DNA of 64,000 nucleotides from Parapedobacter soli (GCF_025460835.1 NZ_JAMXAY010000002.1:1-64000); one strand, 5' to 3'; positions 17,433-26,631 are shown, counted from the first letter of the stretch. The notes: a model not told the origin generated them from the sequence alone. Numbers and translations: made by a program.

Positions 17433-17670
17433 AAAACAACGGGTTTGAGTCTGAAAATTTTAAAAAATATCTCTCCCCTTAGCAATGTCGAATCGCTACT
17501 ACGGGTCTAAGCTCCCGGTATTGCCGGGTGATTTGTCTTGGTAACGGGGTTGCCCTATTCAGGCGAACACTTTACATTGGCTAACAGGCTCCAGAAGTGC
17601 CGATGTGTTTTTGATGGATAGTCCGATTGTTTACTCATGTTGTGCTATAATCTGGTTCTCTTTGGTAAAA

Positions 17671-17702
17671 CAAAGATAGGAGTTTTATTTTTATTAAACA
17701 AA
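17671..17702 (-). promoter_or_regulatory. promoter of the sigma-dcas12f operon
   Basis: On the minus strand TTTG (17702-17699), exactly 20 nt, then TATCTTTG (17678-17671). This is a perfect match to the -33 TTTG / -7 TAnnTTTG promoter of the Bacteroidota primary sigma factor. Transcription would start near 17665, leaving a leader of about 230 nt before the sigma gene. Confidence 0.8.
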
Positions 17703-17710
17703 TATGTTTA
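17695..17710. promoter_or_regulatory. palindrome, candidate XRE operator
   Basis: TAAACA-AATA-TGTTTA, a perfect 6-bp inverted repeat. It covers the -33 element of the sigma-dcas12f promoter and sits about where transcription of the XRE gene would begin (TTTG at 17661, TATTTTTA at 17686 on the plus strand). A protein bound here could repress both directions. Binding by the adjacent XRE protein is inferred. Confidence 0.55.
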
Positions 17711-17744
17711 GCATGAATTTCAGACATTTCCCGTGTTTGGCTGA

Positions 17745-17969
17745 ATGGCAATAGATATTCAGGCATTCAAAATAAAGTTGGGCCAGCGTATCCGCGTGCT
17801 TCGGGAGCGTGGCGGGCTTACGCAGATGGAATTGGGGGCGCTGGTCGGCAAAGATTTCCAAGCTATCAGCCGCATGGAAAAGGGCCGGGTGAACCCATCG
17901 GCATACCAGCTATATGTGTTGGCCGGAGCACTCAACGTGCCGATAGCTGAGTTTTTTGAGTTTACGTAA
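17745..17969 (+). CDS. small XRE/Cro-family transcriptional regulator
   Basis: 74-aa single-domain helix-turn-helix protein: LGQRIRVLRERGGLTQMELG, then GKDFQAISRMEKGRVNPS, then the dimer-side helices ending FFEFT. It is divergent from the sigma-dcas12f operon and shares its control region with a palindrome there, so it is a good candidate to control that operon and itself. A decayed copy of its 3' end lies on the far side of the island at 12895-13026. There is no extra effector domain. Confidence 0.88.
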   Translation: MAIDIQAFKIKLGQRIRVLRERGGLTQMELGALVGKDFQAISRMEKGRVNPSAYQLYVLAGALNVPIAEFFEFT

Positions 17970-17976
17970 TACATAG

Positions 17977-18115
17977 GAGCAAGGGCGTAAGGAGCAAGGA
18001 ACAGGGACGCAAGGGCGTAAGGAACAAGGGCGTAAGGAACAAGGACGTAAGGAGCAAGGACGTAAGGAGCAAGGACGTAAGGAGCAAGGACGTAAGGACG
18101 TAAGGAGCAAGGAAC
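17977..18115. repeat. tandem GGAGCAAGGACGTAA-type repeats
   Basis: About nine copies of a roughly 15-bp unit (GGAGCAAGGACGTAA with variants such as GGAACAAGGGCGTAA) fill the gap between the XRE gene and the rpsO promoter. Related words occur at 13031-13063, in recurrent array spacers and at 45908-46009. Open frames across it are artefacts. Confidence 0.85.
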
Positions 18116-18120
18116 AAAAA

Positions 18121-18164
18121 AGGTACACCAATTTGCACTGTAATTAAAATTGGTGTACCTTTGC
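18121..18164 (+). promoter_or_regulatory. rpsO promoter inside a 14-bp perfect inverted repeat
   Basis: Arms AGGTACACCAATTT and AAATTGGTGTACCT flank a 12-nt loop. A promoter TTTG (18132-18135), 21 nt, TACCTTTG (18157-18164) uses sequence from both arms, so the inverted repeat spans the -33 and -7 elements. It may be an operator. The start point would lie about 35 nt before the rpsO ATG. Confidence 0.65.
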
Positions 18165-18205
18165 GGCCGTTAATTTATTATTTACGCTTTAATATTATTC
18201 AAGTA

Positions 18206-18484
18206 ATGTATTTAAGTAAAGAGTACAAGGCGGATATTTTCGCCGAATTTGCAGGAAATGCAACCAATACCGGTTCTGCCGAAGGACAGGTGGCTTTATT
18301 TACCAAGCGGATTGCCCACCTGACGGGGCATCTGAAATCAAACCGTAAAGATTTCGCGACCCAACGGTCTTTGCAGAAGCTGGTAGGTAAACGCCGTGCG
18401 TTGTTGAAATACCTTTTCCATAAAGATATCGAGCGCTACCGTGCCATCATCAAAGCCTTGGGACTGCGCGACATCATCAAATAG
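18206..18484 (+). CDS. rpsO: 30S ribosomal protein S15
   Basis: Small-subunit protein that binds 16S rRNA in the central domain. The 92-aa sequence has the S15 signature (GQVALFTKRIAHLTGHLKSN, then RSLQKLVGKRRALLKYL). The frame is open further upstream, but MYLSKEYKADIF matches S15 N-termini, and the extra upstream residues overlap the promoter. pnp follows 250 bp downstream, the order seen in many bacteria, but a strong terminator separates them. Confidence 0.96.
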   Translation: MYLSKEYKADIFAEFAGNATNTGSAEGQVALFTKRIAHLTGHLKSNRKDFATQRSLQKLVGKRRALLKYLFHKDIERYRAIIKALGLRDIIK

Positions 18485-18500
18485 TTCAGGTGAAATTTTC

Positions 18501-18536
18501 AAAAAGGCCATCCGCCGACTGGCGGATGGCCTTTTT
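18501..18536 (+). terminator. intrinsic terminator after rpsO
   Basis: Perfect 11-bp stem GGCCATCCGCC / GGCGGATGGCC with loop GACT, followed by TTTTT and preceded by AAAAA, so it could work in both directions. Confidence 0.93.
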
Positions 18537-18633
18537 GCGTTTTATTGGTGGCCATGCTATGCCGGGTCAGACCAATTTTTATTCCGATGGCAGGCGCTTG
18601 TGGATAAGCAGCGGTGTGTAAGGTGATTAATAC

Positions 18634-18664
18634 TTGCATATACACGGCTGTTTGTCTACTTTTG
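18634..18664 (+). promoter_or_regulatory. pnp promoter
   Basis: TTG (18634-18636, in ACTTGCATA), 20 nt, then TACTTTTG (18657-18664), fitting the Bacteroidota -33/-7 pattern. It lies between the rpsO terminator and the pnp start, giving a leader of about 65 nt. Confidence 0.65.
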
Positions 18665-18737
18665 CACGCAAAGTAAAAGTCTATACAATCATGGTGTGCC
18701 GCCTAAAGACGAATAGCACACCGAATCGAAACAACAA

Positions 18738-20876
18738 ATGAGTTACAACGAAATCAAAACAACAATCGATATCGGCGCGGGTCGCGAAATCGAGATTTCC
18801 ACCGGGAAAATGGCCAAGCAGGCAGATGGCTCGGTGGTGGTCAAGCAAGGGAAAACCATGCTGTTGGCCACGGTGGTTTCCGCACAGGAACCTAAACCGG
18901 GAGCAGACTTCCTGCCCCTTTCGGTAGATTATCAAGAAAAATATGCTTCCACGGGCCGTATCCCTGGCGGTTTTTTGCGCCGGGAAGCGCGGCTGTCCGA
19001 CTACGAGATCCTTATCTCCCGGTTGGTCGACCGGGCGTTGCGGCCGTTGTTCCCCGAGGACTACCACGCTGATACGCAGGTAATGATTACCCTGATATCC
19101 GCAGACAAAGACATCATGCCCGATGCGCTGGCTGGATTGGCGGCCTCGGCAGCCATAGCCGTATCCGATATCCCTTTCAACGGACCCATATCGGAAGTCC
19201 GTGTTGCTAAAATCGACGGCCAGCTGGTGATCAATCCGTTACTGAGCGAGCTCGAGAATGCGACACTGGAGTTTATCGTGGCAGGGTCTGCCAACGATAT
19301 CGTGATGGTGGAAGGCGAAGCCAAGGAAATTTCCGAATCGGAGATGGTGGAAGCCATCGAGTTTGCCCATCAGACCATCAAAAAACAAGTGCAGGCACAG
19401 GTGGAACTTGCCCAATTAGTCGGAAAGACGACCAAACGGGAGTATAGCCACGAGCCGACCAATCCGGAGCTGCGTGACCAGATTTTTGCAGCTACCTACG
19501 ACAAGGTGTATGCCGTTGCGAAATCTGCATCGGCTAAACACGAGCGTACCGAGCAGTTCAAGCAAATCGGCGATGCGTTCATAGAAGCGACGTTTGGCGA
19601 AGAAGAGCTTGATGACGATACCGCATTCCTGGTTAAGAAATATTACCATGATGTTCAGTATGAAGCTGTCCGCAACTTGATACTCAACGAAGGTATACGG
19701 CTTGACGGCCGCGATGTGCGCACGGTTCGCCCGATATGGAGCGAGGTGGATTACCTTCCTGCAGCCCATGGGTCGGCGGTCTTCACCCGTGGTGAAACCC
19801 AGTCGCTCACCTCGGTGACACTCGGGGCGAAAGACGACGAGCAGATGATTGACGGCGCATTCATCCACGGTTATAATAAGTTCCTGCTCCATTATAATTT
19901 CCCTGCATTCTCAACCGGTGAAGTACGACCGAATCGTGGACCGGGCCGCCGGGAAGTTGGCCACGGTAACCTCGCCATGCGCTCGTTGAAGCAGGTGCTG
20001 CCTACCGGCGATGACAATCCTTATACCATCCGTGTAGTCTCGGATATCCTGGAGTCGAACGGCTCGTCGTCCATGGCCACGGTCTGCGCGGGCGCATTGG
20101 CACTCATGGATGCGGGTGTGAAGATCAAAGCACCTGTGTCAGGTATCGCTATGGGGTTGATTACCGACGAGAAAAGTGGCAAATATGCGATATTGAGTGA
20201 TATCCTGGGTGATGAAGATCATTTGGGCGATATGGATTTTAAGGTGACCGGTACCGAAAAGGGAATAGTGGGTTGCCAGATGGACTTAAAAATCAATGGA
20301 CTGAAATGGGAAGTACTTACCCAGGCATTGGAGCAGGCAAAAGAAGCGCGGCTACATATCCTCAACGAGATGAAGAAGACGCTTGCCGAACCACGTGCTG
20401 ATTACAAGCCACATGCCCCACGTATTATTAGCTTCTCTATCGACAAGGAATTTATCGGTGCCGTGATCGGGCCGGGTGGCAAGATAATCCAGGAGATGCA
20501 ACGCGAAACCGGAGCCACCATCGCTATCGATGAGGTGGACAACAAAGGCGTGGTACAGGTGTTTGCAGATGACAAAGCGTCTATCGACGAAGCTGTACGC
20601 CGCATCAAGGCTATCGCTGCCAAACCCGAAGTGGGTGAAGTGTACGAAGGTAAAGTAAAATCTATCATGCCATTCGGTGCTTTCATCGAAATCATCCCTG
20701 GTAAGGACGGGTTGCTCCATATCTCCGAAATCGACTGGAAACGGTTCGAGAACATGGACGGTATCTTCAACGTCGGCGATATCGTGAAGGTGAAGTTGTT
20801 GGATATCGATAAACAAGGCAAGTTGAAGCTATCCCGCAAGGCCCTGATCCCAAGGCCGGAGCGGAATGAAGCGTAA
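18738..20876 (+). CDS. pnp: polyribonucleotide nucleotidyltransferase (PNPase)
   Basis: Phosphorolytic 3'-5' exoribonuclease of mRNA decay, forming a ring trimer. The 712-aa protein has the full domain order: first RNase PH domain (with [21 protein letters not shown]), helical linker, second RNase PH domain ([10 protein letters not shown]-like region, then [15 protein letters not shown] and [18 protein letters not shown]), KH domain ([17 protein letters not shown], about 578) and S1 domain ([20 protein letters not shown], about 635). Length and motifs match the family, and it should be functional. It has its own promoter and terminator. Confidence 0.98.
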   Translation: MSYNEIKTTIDIGAGREIEISTGKMAKQADGSVVVKQGKTMLLATVVSAQEPKPGADFLPLSVDYQEKYASTGRIPGGFLRREARLSDYEILISRLVDRALRPLFPEDYHADTQVMITLISADKDIMPDALAGLAASAAIAVSDIPFNGPISEVRVAKIDGQLVINPLLSELENATLEFIVAGSANDIVMVEGEAKEISESEMVEAIEFAHQTIKKQVQAQVELAQLVGKTTKREYSHEPTNPELRDQIFAATYDKVYAVAKSASAKHERTEQFKQIGDAFIEATFGEEELDDDTAFLVKKYYHDVQYEAVRNLILNEGIRLDGRDVRTVRPIWSEVDYLPAAHGSAVFTRGETQSLTSVTLGAKDDEQMIDGAFIHGYNKFLLHYNFPAFSTGEVRPNRGPGRREVGHGNLAMRSLKQVLPTGDDNPYTIRVVSDILESNGSSSMATVCAGALALMDAGVKIKAPVSGIAMGLITDEKSGKYAILSDILGDEDHLGDMDFKVTGTEKGIVGCQMDLKINGLKWEVLTQALEQAKEARLHILNEMKKTLAEPRADYKPHAPRIISFSIDKEFIGAVIGPGGKIIQEMQRETGATIAIDEVDNKGVVQVFADDKASIDEAVRRIKAIAAKPEVGEVYEGKVKSIMPFGAFIEIIPGKDGLLHISEIDWKRFENMDGIFNVGDIVKVKLLDIDKQGKLKLSRKALIPRPERNEA

Positions 20877-20920
20877 TTTCTGGGCGTAAGTAGATACGTT
20901 CTTACGTATCTGATGGAAAA

Positions 20921-20953
20921 GCCGGACATCAGTCAACTGATGTCCGGCTTTTT
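20921..20953 (+). terminator. intrinsic terminator after pnp
   Basis: 13-bp perfect stem GCCGGACATCAGT / ACTGATGTCCGGC with a 2-nt loop spacer, followed by TTTTT. A smaller hairpin (AGATACG/CGTATCT) precedes it near 20892-20911. Confidence 0.93.
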
Positions 20954-21015
20954 ATATGCTTGTCGAGAGAGGCTGCGTGCTTAATGCTGGGCCATAAGAC
21001 GTTAGTTGAGGCGAG

Positions 21016-23253
21016 TTAGTTACCGGGCCACGTTTCCGGTTTCCGGCCGTATCTTTTGCTGGGTTTAGGCCCCATTTTGAAAACGAGTTCGCCACCCTTA
21101 AGTAACTCGTCATGGCGGATATAGGTTTTGTCGTACGGCTCTCCATTGAGTGTCGCTGACTGGATATAGGGGTTCTCTGCACCTTTGCCCAATGCACGGA
21201 TAATAAACGATTTGCCGTTTGGCAGGGAGAATGTTGTTTCTTCAGCAGTGGGGCTGCCGAAGACATATTCGCCACTGGCAGGATTTACCGGGTAAAGCCC
21301 GGCGATGCTCCACACCGCCCAAGCGCTCATCTGGCCGGCATCTTCGTTGCCCGCATAGCCATCGGGTCCATCGTGATACATGGAGTCTACGATTTGGCGT
21401 ACGCGCGCCTGTGTTTTCGGCGCTTCCCCGATGTAGCTATACATGTAGGCTATATGGTGGCTCGGCTCGTTCCCATGCGCGTATTGCCCTATAAAGCCAC
21501 TGGCATCGGGAGAAATATTATCGCCGTGCATTACCGAGGGGGCTGCGAATAGTTCATCCAGTTTCGCACTCAGTGCATTATTACCTCCGTATAACGCGGC
21601 TAGTCCGCTTATATCGTGGGGCACGAAGAAGGAATGCTGCCATGCATTGCCTTCTATGTATTGGCTTTTGTCGAAGTCGTGTTCCGACCAAAACGGGTCG
21701 AACGGCTCCACGAATTGCCCATCCGACAATTTCGCACGCATAAAACCCGTTTGCGGGTCGAATAGGTGGGTGTATGATTTTGCACGGTTCATAAAAGTGG
21801 CATAGTCTGCCGTTTTGCCGAGCTTTTTAGCCACTTGGGCAATGCACCAATCGTCGAAAGCATATTCCAATGTAATGGTTACACTCCCGCCCGCTTTGTC
21901 TTGCGGAAGGTAGCCGTGTTCGATGTAATCAGGCACTCCGCGTATGTCTTGATGTGCGCTTTTCAGCATTGCCTGGTATGCCCGTTCGGCATCCAGTCCG
22001 GGCCAGTTCTTCAGAATGGCGTCTGCCAAAACGGGAATGGCATGGTATCCGGTCATCGTGTTGGTTTCCCATGTGCTGAGGTCCCATACCGGGAGCAGGC
22101 CATTTTCGTCATGGAAGGCAAGCATGCTGTTGAGCATGTCGGTATAGCGGTCGGGCTGTGTGAGTGTGAAAAGCGGGTTCAACGCACGGAAGGTATCCCA
22201 CAGTGAAAACAGGGTGTATCGATTAGCGCGGCCTGGCAGGGTATGCGTATCGCCGTGGGCATTCTGGTATTCGCCATCCGCGTCCGAGTAAAGCGTGGGG
22301 GCTATTGCGGTATGGTAAAGCGCGGTATAGAAAATTCGCTTCAGAGACGTATCGGGCGACGTTATCCGGATTTTTTGCAGTTCGTGTTCCCATTGGTTCC
22401 GGGCCGACGTATGAATACGGTCAAAATCCCAGCCTTGGATTTCGCTGAGTGCGGCCAATGCCTTCTGATAGCTGGTGGTGGACAACGCCACTTTCAGCAT
22501 TATCGGAGCGCCGGTAATGTCTTCGAAGAGGAGCTGTGTGGCAACGCCGGTACCCCTGTCGTAAGTTTCAGCCATATCGGTCATATCCGACGCCGACTGG
22601 CCGTCGTAGAGGATTGCTCGCGTAATAGGGACAGACGTTCTGGCAGCGAAATAAATTCGTTGCACGCCGGCCCAACCGGAAGAAAAGCGATATCCAACCA
22701 ATGTACTGTCATTGAGGATGCTGGTATGGGTCTCTGTAGGTGTGTCCCAATTTTGATGGAATGCGAGGTCGAGGCGTATAGTAGGTATACTGCCTTGGGG
22801 GAAGGTATAGCGATGCAGGCCGCACCGTGCCGTAGCCGTGAGGTCGACGTGGATCCCGTTGTCTAGCGTCACCCCGTAGTATCCGGGGGAAGCCACCTCA
22901 TTAGCGTGTTTAAACGGGGTTTTGGGTGTATCCACAGTGTCTACGAGCGGTGCGGTCAGCGGCATAACCGAAATATCCAGCCAGTCGCCGATGCCCGTCC
23001 CGCTGAGGTGTGTGTGGCTGAACCCCGCAATAAGGCTGTCGCTGTAGTGATAGCCGCTGCACCAGTCCCAACCGTTCCGGCCATTATCGGGACTGAGTTG
23101 CACCATTCCGAAGGGTACCGTGGCGCCGGGGAAAGTATGCCCGTGGCCACCCGTGCCGATGAAGGGGTCAACATATGAAACCAGTGAATCTTGCGACCAA
23201 CAAAATGTATAAGATAGCGTGAGTGCTACAGAGATGCTTAAACGCGTTAGCAT
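21016..23253 (-). CDS. GH92 family alpha-mannosidase, secreted
   Basis: Calcium-dependent exo-acting alpha-mannosidase of family GH92 (745 aa). Signal peptide to about residue 21, then the N-terminal beta-sandwich opening YVDPFIGTGGHGHTFPGA and the (alpha/alpha)6 barrel. Family motifs are GWDWCSGYHYSD and GFSHTHLSG early, SLWDTFRALNPL in the middle, and NEPSHHIAYMYSY and GNEDAGQMSAWAVWS late; the last contains acidic residues of the active site. Function is trimming of mannose from N-glycans or mannans, probably in the periplasm. A LacI-type regulator is divergent 147 bp away and probably controls it. Confidence 0.95.
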   Translation of the reverse strand: MLTRLSISVALTLSYTFCWSQDSLVSYVDPFIGTGGHGHTFPGATVPFGMVQLSPDNGRNGWDWCSGYHYSDSLIAGFSHTHLSGTGIGDWLDISVMPLTAPLVDTVDTPKTPFKHANEVASPGYYGVTLDNGIHVDLTATARCGLHRYTFPQGSIPTIRLDLAFHQNWDTPTETHTSILNDSTLVGYRFSSGWAGVQRIYFAARTSVPITRAILYDGQSASDMTDMAETYDRGTGVATQLLFEDITGAPIMLKVALSTTSYQKALAALSEIQGWDFDRIHTSARNQWEHELQKIRITSPDTSLKRIFYTALYHTAIAPTLYSDADGEYQNAHGDTHTLPGRANRYTLFSLWDTFRALNPLFTLTQPDRYTDMLNSMLAFHDENGLLPVWDLSTWETNTMTGYHAIPVLADAILKNWPGLDAERAYQAMLKSAHQDIRGVPDYIEHGYLPQDKAGGSVTITLEYAFDDWCIAQVAKKLGKTADYATFMNRAKSYTHLFDPQTGFMRAKLSDGQFVEPFDPFWSEHDFDKSQYIEGNAWQHSFFVPHDISGLAALYGGNNALSAKLDELFAAPSVMHGDNISPDASGFIGQYAHGNEPSHHIAYMYSYIGEAPKTQARVRQIVDSMYHDGPDGYAGNEDAGQMSAWAVWSIAGLYPVNPASGEYVFGSPTAEETTFSLPNGKSFIIRALGKGAENPYIQSATLNGEPYDKTYIRHDELLKGGELVFKMGPKPSKRYGRKPETWPGN

Positions 23254-23400
23254 AGTTGTTTCAATAATGTCGCTATTATTTATACGGTAAAGCTAATTGA
23301 TTATTTCAGAAACACGAATTTTTAGTGCATTATTTTAGCCTATTTCATGAAAAAATACATAGGTTTGCACCTTTGCTAAACATTAAGCTTTTTTGCTAAA

Positions 23401-24408
23401 ATGAAGAAAAAAATACTCATAAGTGACATCGCTAGGGATTTAGGGGTGTCGGTTACCACGATATCGTTTATTCTGAATGGCAAAGCGAAAGAAAAACGCA
23501 TCAGTGAGGGGCTGACAAAAAGGGTGCTTGAGCATGTGCAGAAAGTGGGTTATAAGCCCAATGAATTGGCAAAGAGCCTCCGTACCGGTAAAACGAAGAT
23601 TATCGGTTTGGTCATCGAAGATATTTCCAATCCGTTCTTTGCTAATATCGCCCGTCTCATTGAAGCCAAAGCCTACAGCAGGGGCTACCGGATTATCTAT
23701 TGCAGCACCGATAACCAACCTGATAAGGCTGTTGAACTAATACAGCTTTTCCGCGACCGGCATGTTGACGGCTACATCATCACGCCCTCTGAAGGGGTGC
23801 GGGATACGATTGCGTCACTCTTGAACAGCCAGTTGCCGGTGGTATTGTTTGACCGGTACATCCCCGGCTTGGATGCCAGCCATGTGATCACAGACAATGT
23901 AAGGGGGGCGTATGATGCAACGGCACACCTTGCGCAGCAAGGGTACCGCCGCATTGCAATGGTGACACTCTATTCGTCGCAGACACAGATGCGCGATCGG
24001 ATGGACGGCTACATGCGCGCCATTGACAGCTACCAGCTGCAACCTTACGTAAAAAAGGTGAATTTGGGTGATAATGAACAAACCGCCATTGCTGATTTCC
24101 ATTCTTTTCTGGTTGACCAGCAACCCGATGCCATTTTTTTCGCGACTAACTATCTGGCGATCGCGGGCCTGAAAGCATTGAAGCAATATAAACTACCGTT
24201 CCCCGCCGTTGTTTCTTATGATGACCACACGTTGTTTAAGCTGTTTACACCCACTATCACGGCGGTATCCCAGCCCATAGAAGCGATTGCAGGAGAGGTG
24301 ATCAATATCTTGCTAAACCAGCTTGATGGTAAGGAGAAAGGATCAAAACAGGTGGTGTTGCCATCGGAGCTGGTCATTAGGGAATCGTCGCTCGCGGTTT
24401 CCGGTTAG
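23401..24408 (+). CDS. LacI family transcriptional regulator
   Basis: 335-aa repressor. LacI-type helix-turn-helix at residues 5-30 (ISDIARDLGVSVTTISFILNG), hinge helix near NELAKSLRTG, and a periplasmic-binding-protein-like effector domain (GLVIEDISNPFFANIARLIE onwards). The control region shared with GH92 has a possible -7 element TAGGTTTG at 23360 and two TTTGCTAAA words at 23373 and 23391, just before the start, which may be binding sites. Probable role: sugar-dependent control of the adjacent GH92 gene. Confidence 0.93.
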   Translation: MKKKILISDIARDLGVSVTTISFILNGKAKEKRISEGLTKRVLEHVQKVGYKPNELAKSLRTGKTKIIGLVIEDISNPFFANIARLIEAKAYSRGYRIIYCSTDNQPDKAVELIQLFRDRHVDGYIITPSEGVRDTIASLLNSQLPVVLFDRYIPGLDASHVITDNVRGAYDATAHLAQQGYRRIAMVTLYSSQTQMRDRMDGYMRAIDSYQLQPYVKKVNLGDNEQTAIADFHSFLVDQQPDAIFFATNYLAIAGLKALKQYKLPFPAVVSYDDHTLFKLFTPTITAVSQPIEAIAGEVINILLNQLDGKEKGSKQVVLPSELVIRESSLAVSG

Positions 24409-24522
24409 GCGAGTCCGGCGTATGAGTCCGGCCGATCGCAGAAATTCCCCTATCCCCCTAGACCAAGCTACGTGGTTCAGCATGCTGCGCATTTCCTGGC
24501 CAGCAACGCCTTTTCCTTCGGT

Positions 24523-26631
24523 TTATTTCAGCACAAAATAGCCTTTTTTGTGCTTCCACTGACCGTTGTCGTTGATTTCGACAAGGTAGAAGTAGGTACC
24601 CATTGGCACGGTCAGTCCACCTGTGCTGATGCCGCGGAACGCTTTAGTGGTGCCGTTGTCATAACCGGTGGCTTCGTAGATGAGGGTGCCGTTTCTGTTG
24701 AAGATGGTTACTTTGTTCTCTGGATAGTCGCGTATCCCTTCGATCATCAGGAAGTCGTTGATGCCGTCGGCATTGGGCGATACGGCCGGGTGTACCCGTA
24801 TGGAGAACTCTTCGGTAGGGTCAACCACGGTGACGGTGATGGTCACTGGCGCTGCGGCGAGGTGGTTGGCGTCGCCGGCCTGCCTGGCGGTGATGCGCAC
24901 GGTACCGAGCCTAAGCACGTTGAGCGTGGTGCTGCTGACGGTAGCTACCTGCTCATCGTCTACGCTGAGCGAGACGGGGAGTCCGCTGCTGCTGCCCACT
25001 TGCAGGGATATGCTGCCCGCGTCGCGGCGGAGCTCGCCCGGAGGGATAAATGTGATGATCTGGGTCGCCTGTGCTACCACAACACGCACGGTGGCTTTAA
25101 CCGCCTGCGTATTGGTGGTGTGTTCGGCGGGTATGATGGTTCCGGAGAGCACGTAGGTGCCAACGCCGTCCCCGAACGTGGAGCGATCCCAGGTAATGGC
25201 TGCATTGGCTGAGGTACCATCGGTATACACCACCCCGACTTGTTCGGGGAGCGGCAGCTGTGCGGCAGGGATACCATAGGTTGTGGCCACGTCGGCAAGG
25301 TCTGCTGCCGCCGCCACGTCGCGGCCCACGTCTACGGTGGCCGTCGTTGCGGCGGTGTTGCCTACGGCGTCGGTCACGGTGAGCGTGACGGTCCGGCGGC
25401 CCGTTTCGTTGCGGTTGAACACTGTCTTGTCGAGCGACAGCGTGACGGCTCCACCGGCATCGGCGCTGCCATCATCTACCTGCTGCGGCGTAATGGTGAC
25501 CGTGCCGCTGGTACCGAGGGTTACCCGGATATCCTTGGCCTTGGCCACAGGGGGTACACGGTCGATGACGTAGGCTTCACCCGAGGCGAAGGTCCGCACG
25601 GCATGTGGACGGATGCCTGCAGTATCGACGAAATCGAGGCGTAATGCTCCCTGACCGGCTACGGCCGACACCGGTACGGTCCATACCGACCCAATGCCGG
25701 TGGGTACTCCGATGGTGGCGGTGGCACTGCCCGAGGTTGTCAGGGCGAAATCCGCGGCATCCACACCCGCAACCGGCGAGGCGAAGGTAACCGTATAGGT
25801 CAGTTGTTCCGCGTTGGTCGGTGACCCGGCGCTGCGGGTGATGGATGCAACCGCCGTGAGCGTTTGCGCACTGCCTCCGGGCGATTGGAGGGTCGCTCCG
25901 CCGGCGTCGACCAACCGGATCCGGAAGTGGTAGTCCGTTCCGGGGCTGAGACCCGTCGCCACGGCAGCGGTGTTCGCCACGGTTCGGCTTTCGTAGCCGT
26001 CCATAAATGTGGAAAAATCCACTGATTGGGAGACGTCGAGTTGGTAGGATTCCGCGCCGATGACCTCAGGCCAAGCCAGCGCGAAGCCGCCATCGGTAAT
26101 CTCGGATGCGGTGGGTCGCTGAGGCGTGAGGGCGTACCCCAACGCCGTGGGGTCAGCGATGGTCAGTGCAACGAAGGAACGGTCTTCCAAATCGGCCTCC
26201 ACGTACCTATCGCTACCGGTGTGGCTGGTGCTGCCCATGATGGGCTTGAACGGCTCGTCATCGGTGGCCTGGGCAAAAAGCAATAGGGTTGCTTCATCGT
26301 GCTGGCCCAATTCGGCGGTGTGGTAGCGCACACGCACACGGCCGGTGAAGGCCACGGGGCCAGAGAGCCGGTACACCCGGGGCAACGAGTTACCCGTGCC
26401 GATCGATACGGGCGAAGGGCGGAAGGCAAGCGTTTTGCCCCGCATCACCAGCGGTGCGCCGCTGGCGGGCAGCAGTGCCAGGCGTTCGTAGGAAAACCAC
26501 AACCCCGGGAGCGCCTTTATACCGTCGTCCTGCACGGTGAGTTGGCCATGTGCGGCGGCAGCCCACAGGATGGCCCCCGCCAGCATGCCCAACCGGCGCG
26601 CGGAGAAAGGAAGCCTGTTTTTCAGTTTCAT
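24523..26631 (-). CDS. secreted Ig/FN3-type protein with type IX (type B) sorting domain
   Basis: 702-aa surface or secreted protein. Signal peptide to about 29; fibronectin-like module near 195-265 (GFALAWPEVIGAESYQLDVS, then TDYHFRIRLVDAGG); several Ig-like repeats (VTFASPVAGVDAADFALT; DDGSADAGGAVTLSLDKT; a Big-like domain near 540-615); and a gliding-motility-type C-terminal domain from about 620 (VSPNADGINDFLMIEGI, TIFNRNGTLIYEA, GTYFYLVEI) ending KKGYFVLK. That domain marks cargo of the type IX secretion system. It lies 18 bp after the collagen-like gene, so the two are likely coexpressed. Its binding target is unknown. Confidence 0.88.
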   Translation of the reverse strand: MKLKNRLPFSARRLGMLAGAILWAAAAHGQLTVQDDGIKALPGLWFSYERLALLPASGAPLVMRGKTLAFRPSPVSIGTGNSLPRVYRLSGPVAFTGRVRVRYHTAELGQHDEATLLLFAQATDDEPFKPIMGSTSHTGSDRYVEADLEDRSFVALTIADPTALGYALTPQRPTASEITDGGFALAWPEVIGAESYQLDVSQSVDFSTFMDGYESRTVANTAAVATGLSPGTDYHFRIRLVDAGGATLQSPGGSAQTLTAVASITRSAGSPTNAEQLTYTVTFASPVAGVDAADFALTTSGSATATIGVPTGIGSVWTVPVSAVAGQGALRLDFVDTAGIRPHAVRTFASGEAYVIDRVPPVAKAKDIRVTLGTSGTVTITPQQVDDGSADAGGAVTLSLDKTVFNRNETGRRTVTLTVTDAVGNTAATTATVDVGRDVAAAADLADVATTYGIPAAQLPLPEQVGVVYTDGTSANAAITWDRSTFGDGVGTYVLSGTIIPAEHTTNTQAVKATVRVVVAQATQIITFIPPGELRRDAGSISLQVGSSSGLPVSLSVDDEQVATVSSTTLNVLRLGTVRITARQAGDANHLAAAPVTITVTVVDPTEEFSIRVHPAVSPNADGINDFLMIEGIRDYPENKVTIFNRNGTLIYEATGYDNGTTKAFRGISTGGLTVPMGTYFYLVEINDNGQWKHKKGYFVLK

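Larger units (their letters stand above)
17433..17744. other. divergent control region between sigma and XRE genes
   Basis: Holds the promoter for the sigma-dcas12f operon, a palindrome and a weak promoter for XRE, all at 17661-17710. The rest is the long untranslated leader of the sigma operon. A small hairpin (CCCGG-TATTG-CCGGG, 17514-17528) lies in the leader. No open frame here looks coding. Confidence 0.7.

Noticed and set aside
15700-17510. Plus-strand ORFs of 120-167 codons opposite the sigma and Cas12f genes
   Set aside because: Reverse-strand shadows; the minus-strand frames carry clear domains and coupled starts.
22243-22866. 207-codon plus-strand frame opposite the GH92 gene
   Set aside because: Antisense to a well-supported gene and no recognisable protein features.
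24472-25212. 246-codon plus-strand frame
   Set aside because: Antisense to the C-terminal sorting-domain protein; composition (G/V/A-rich, H) reflects the opposite strand.
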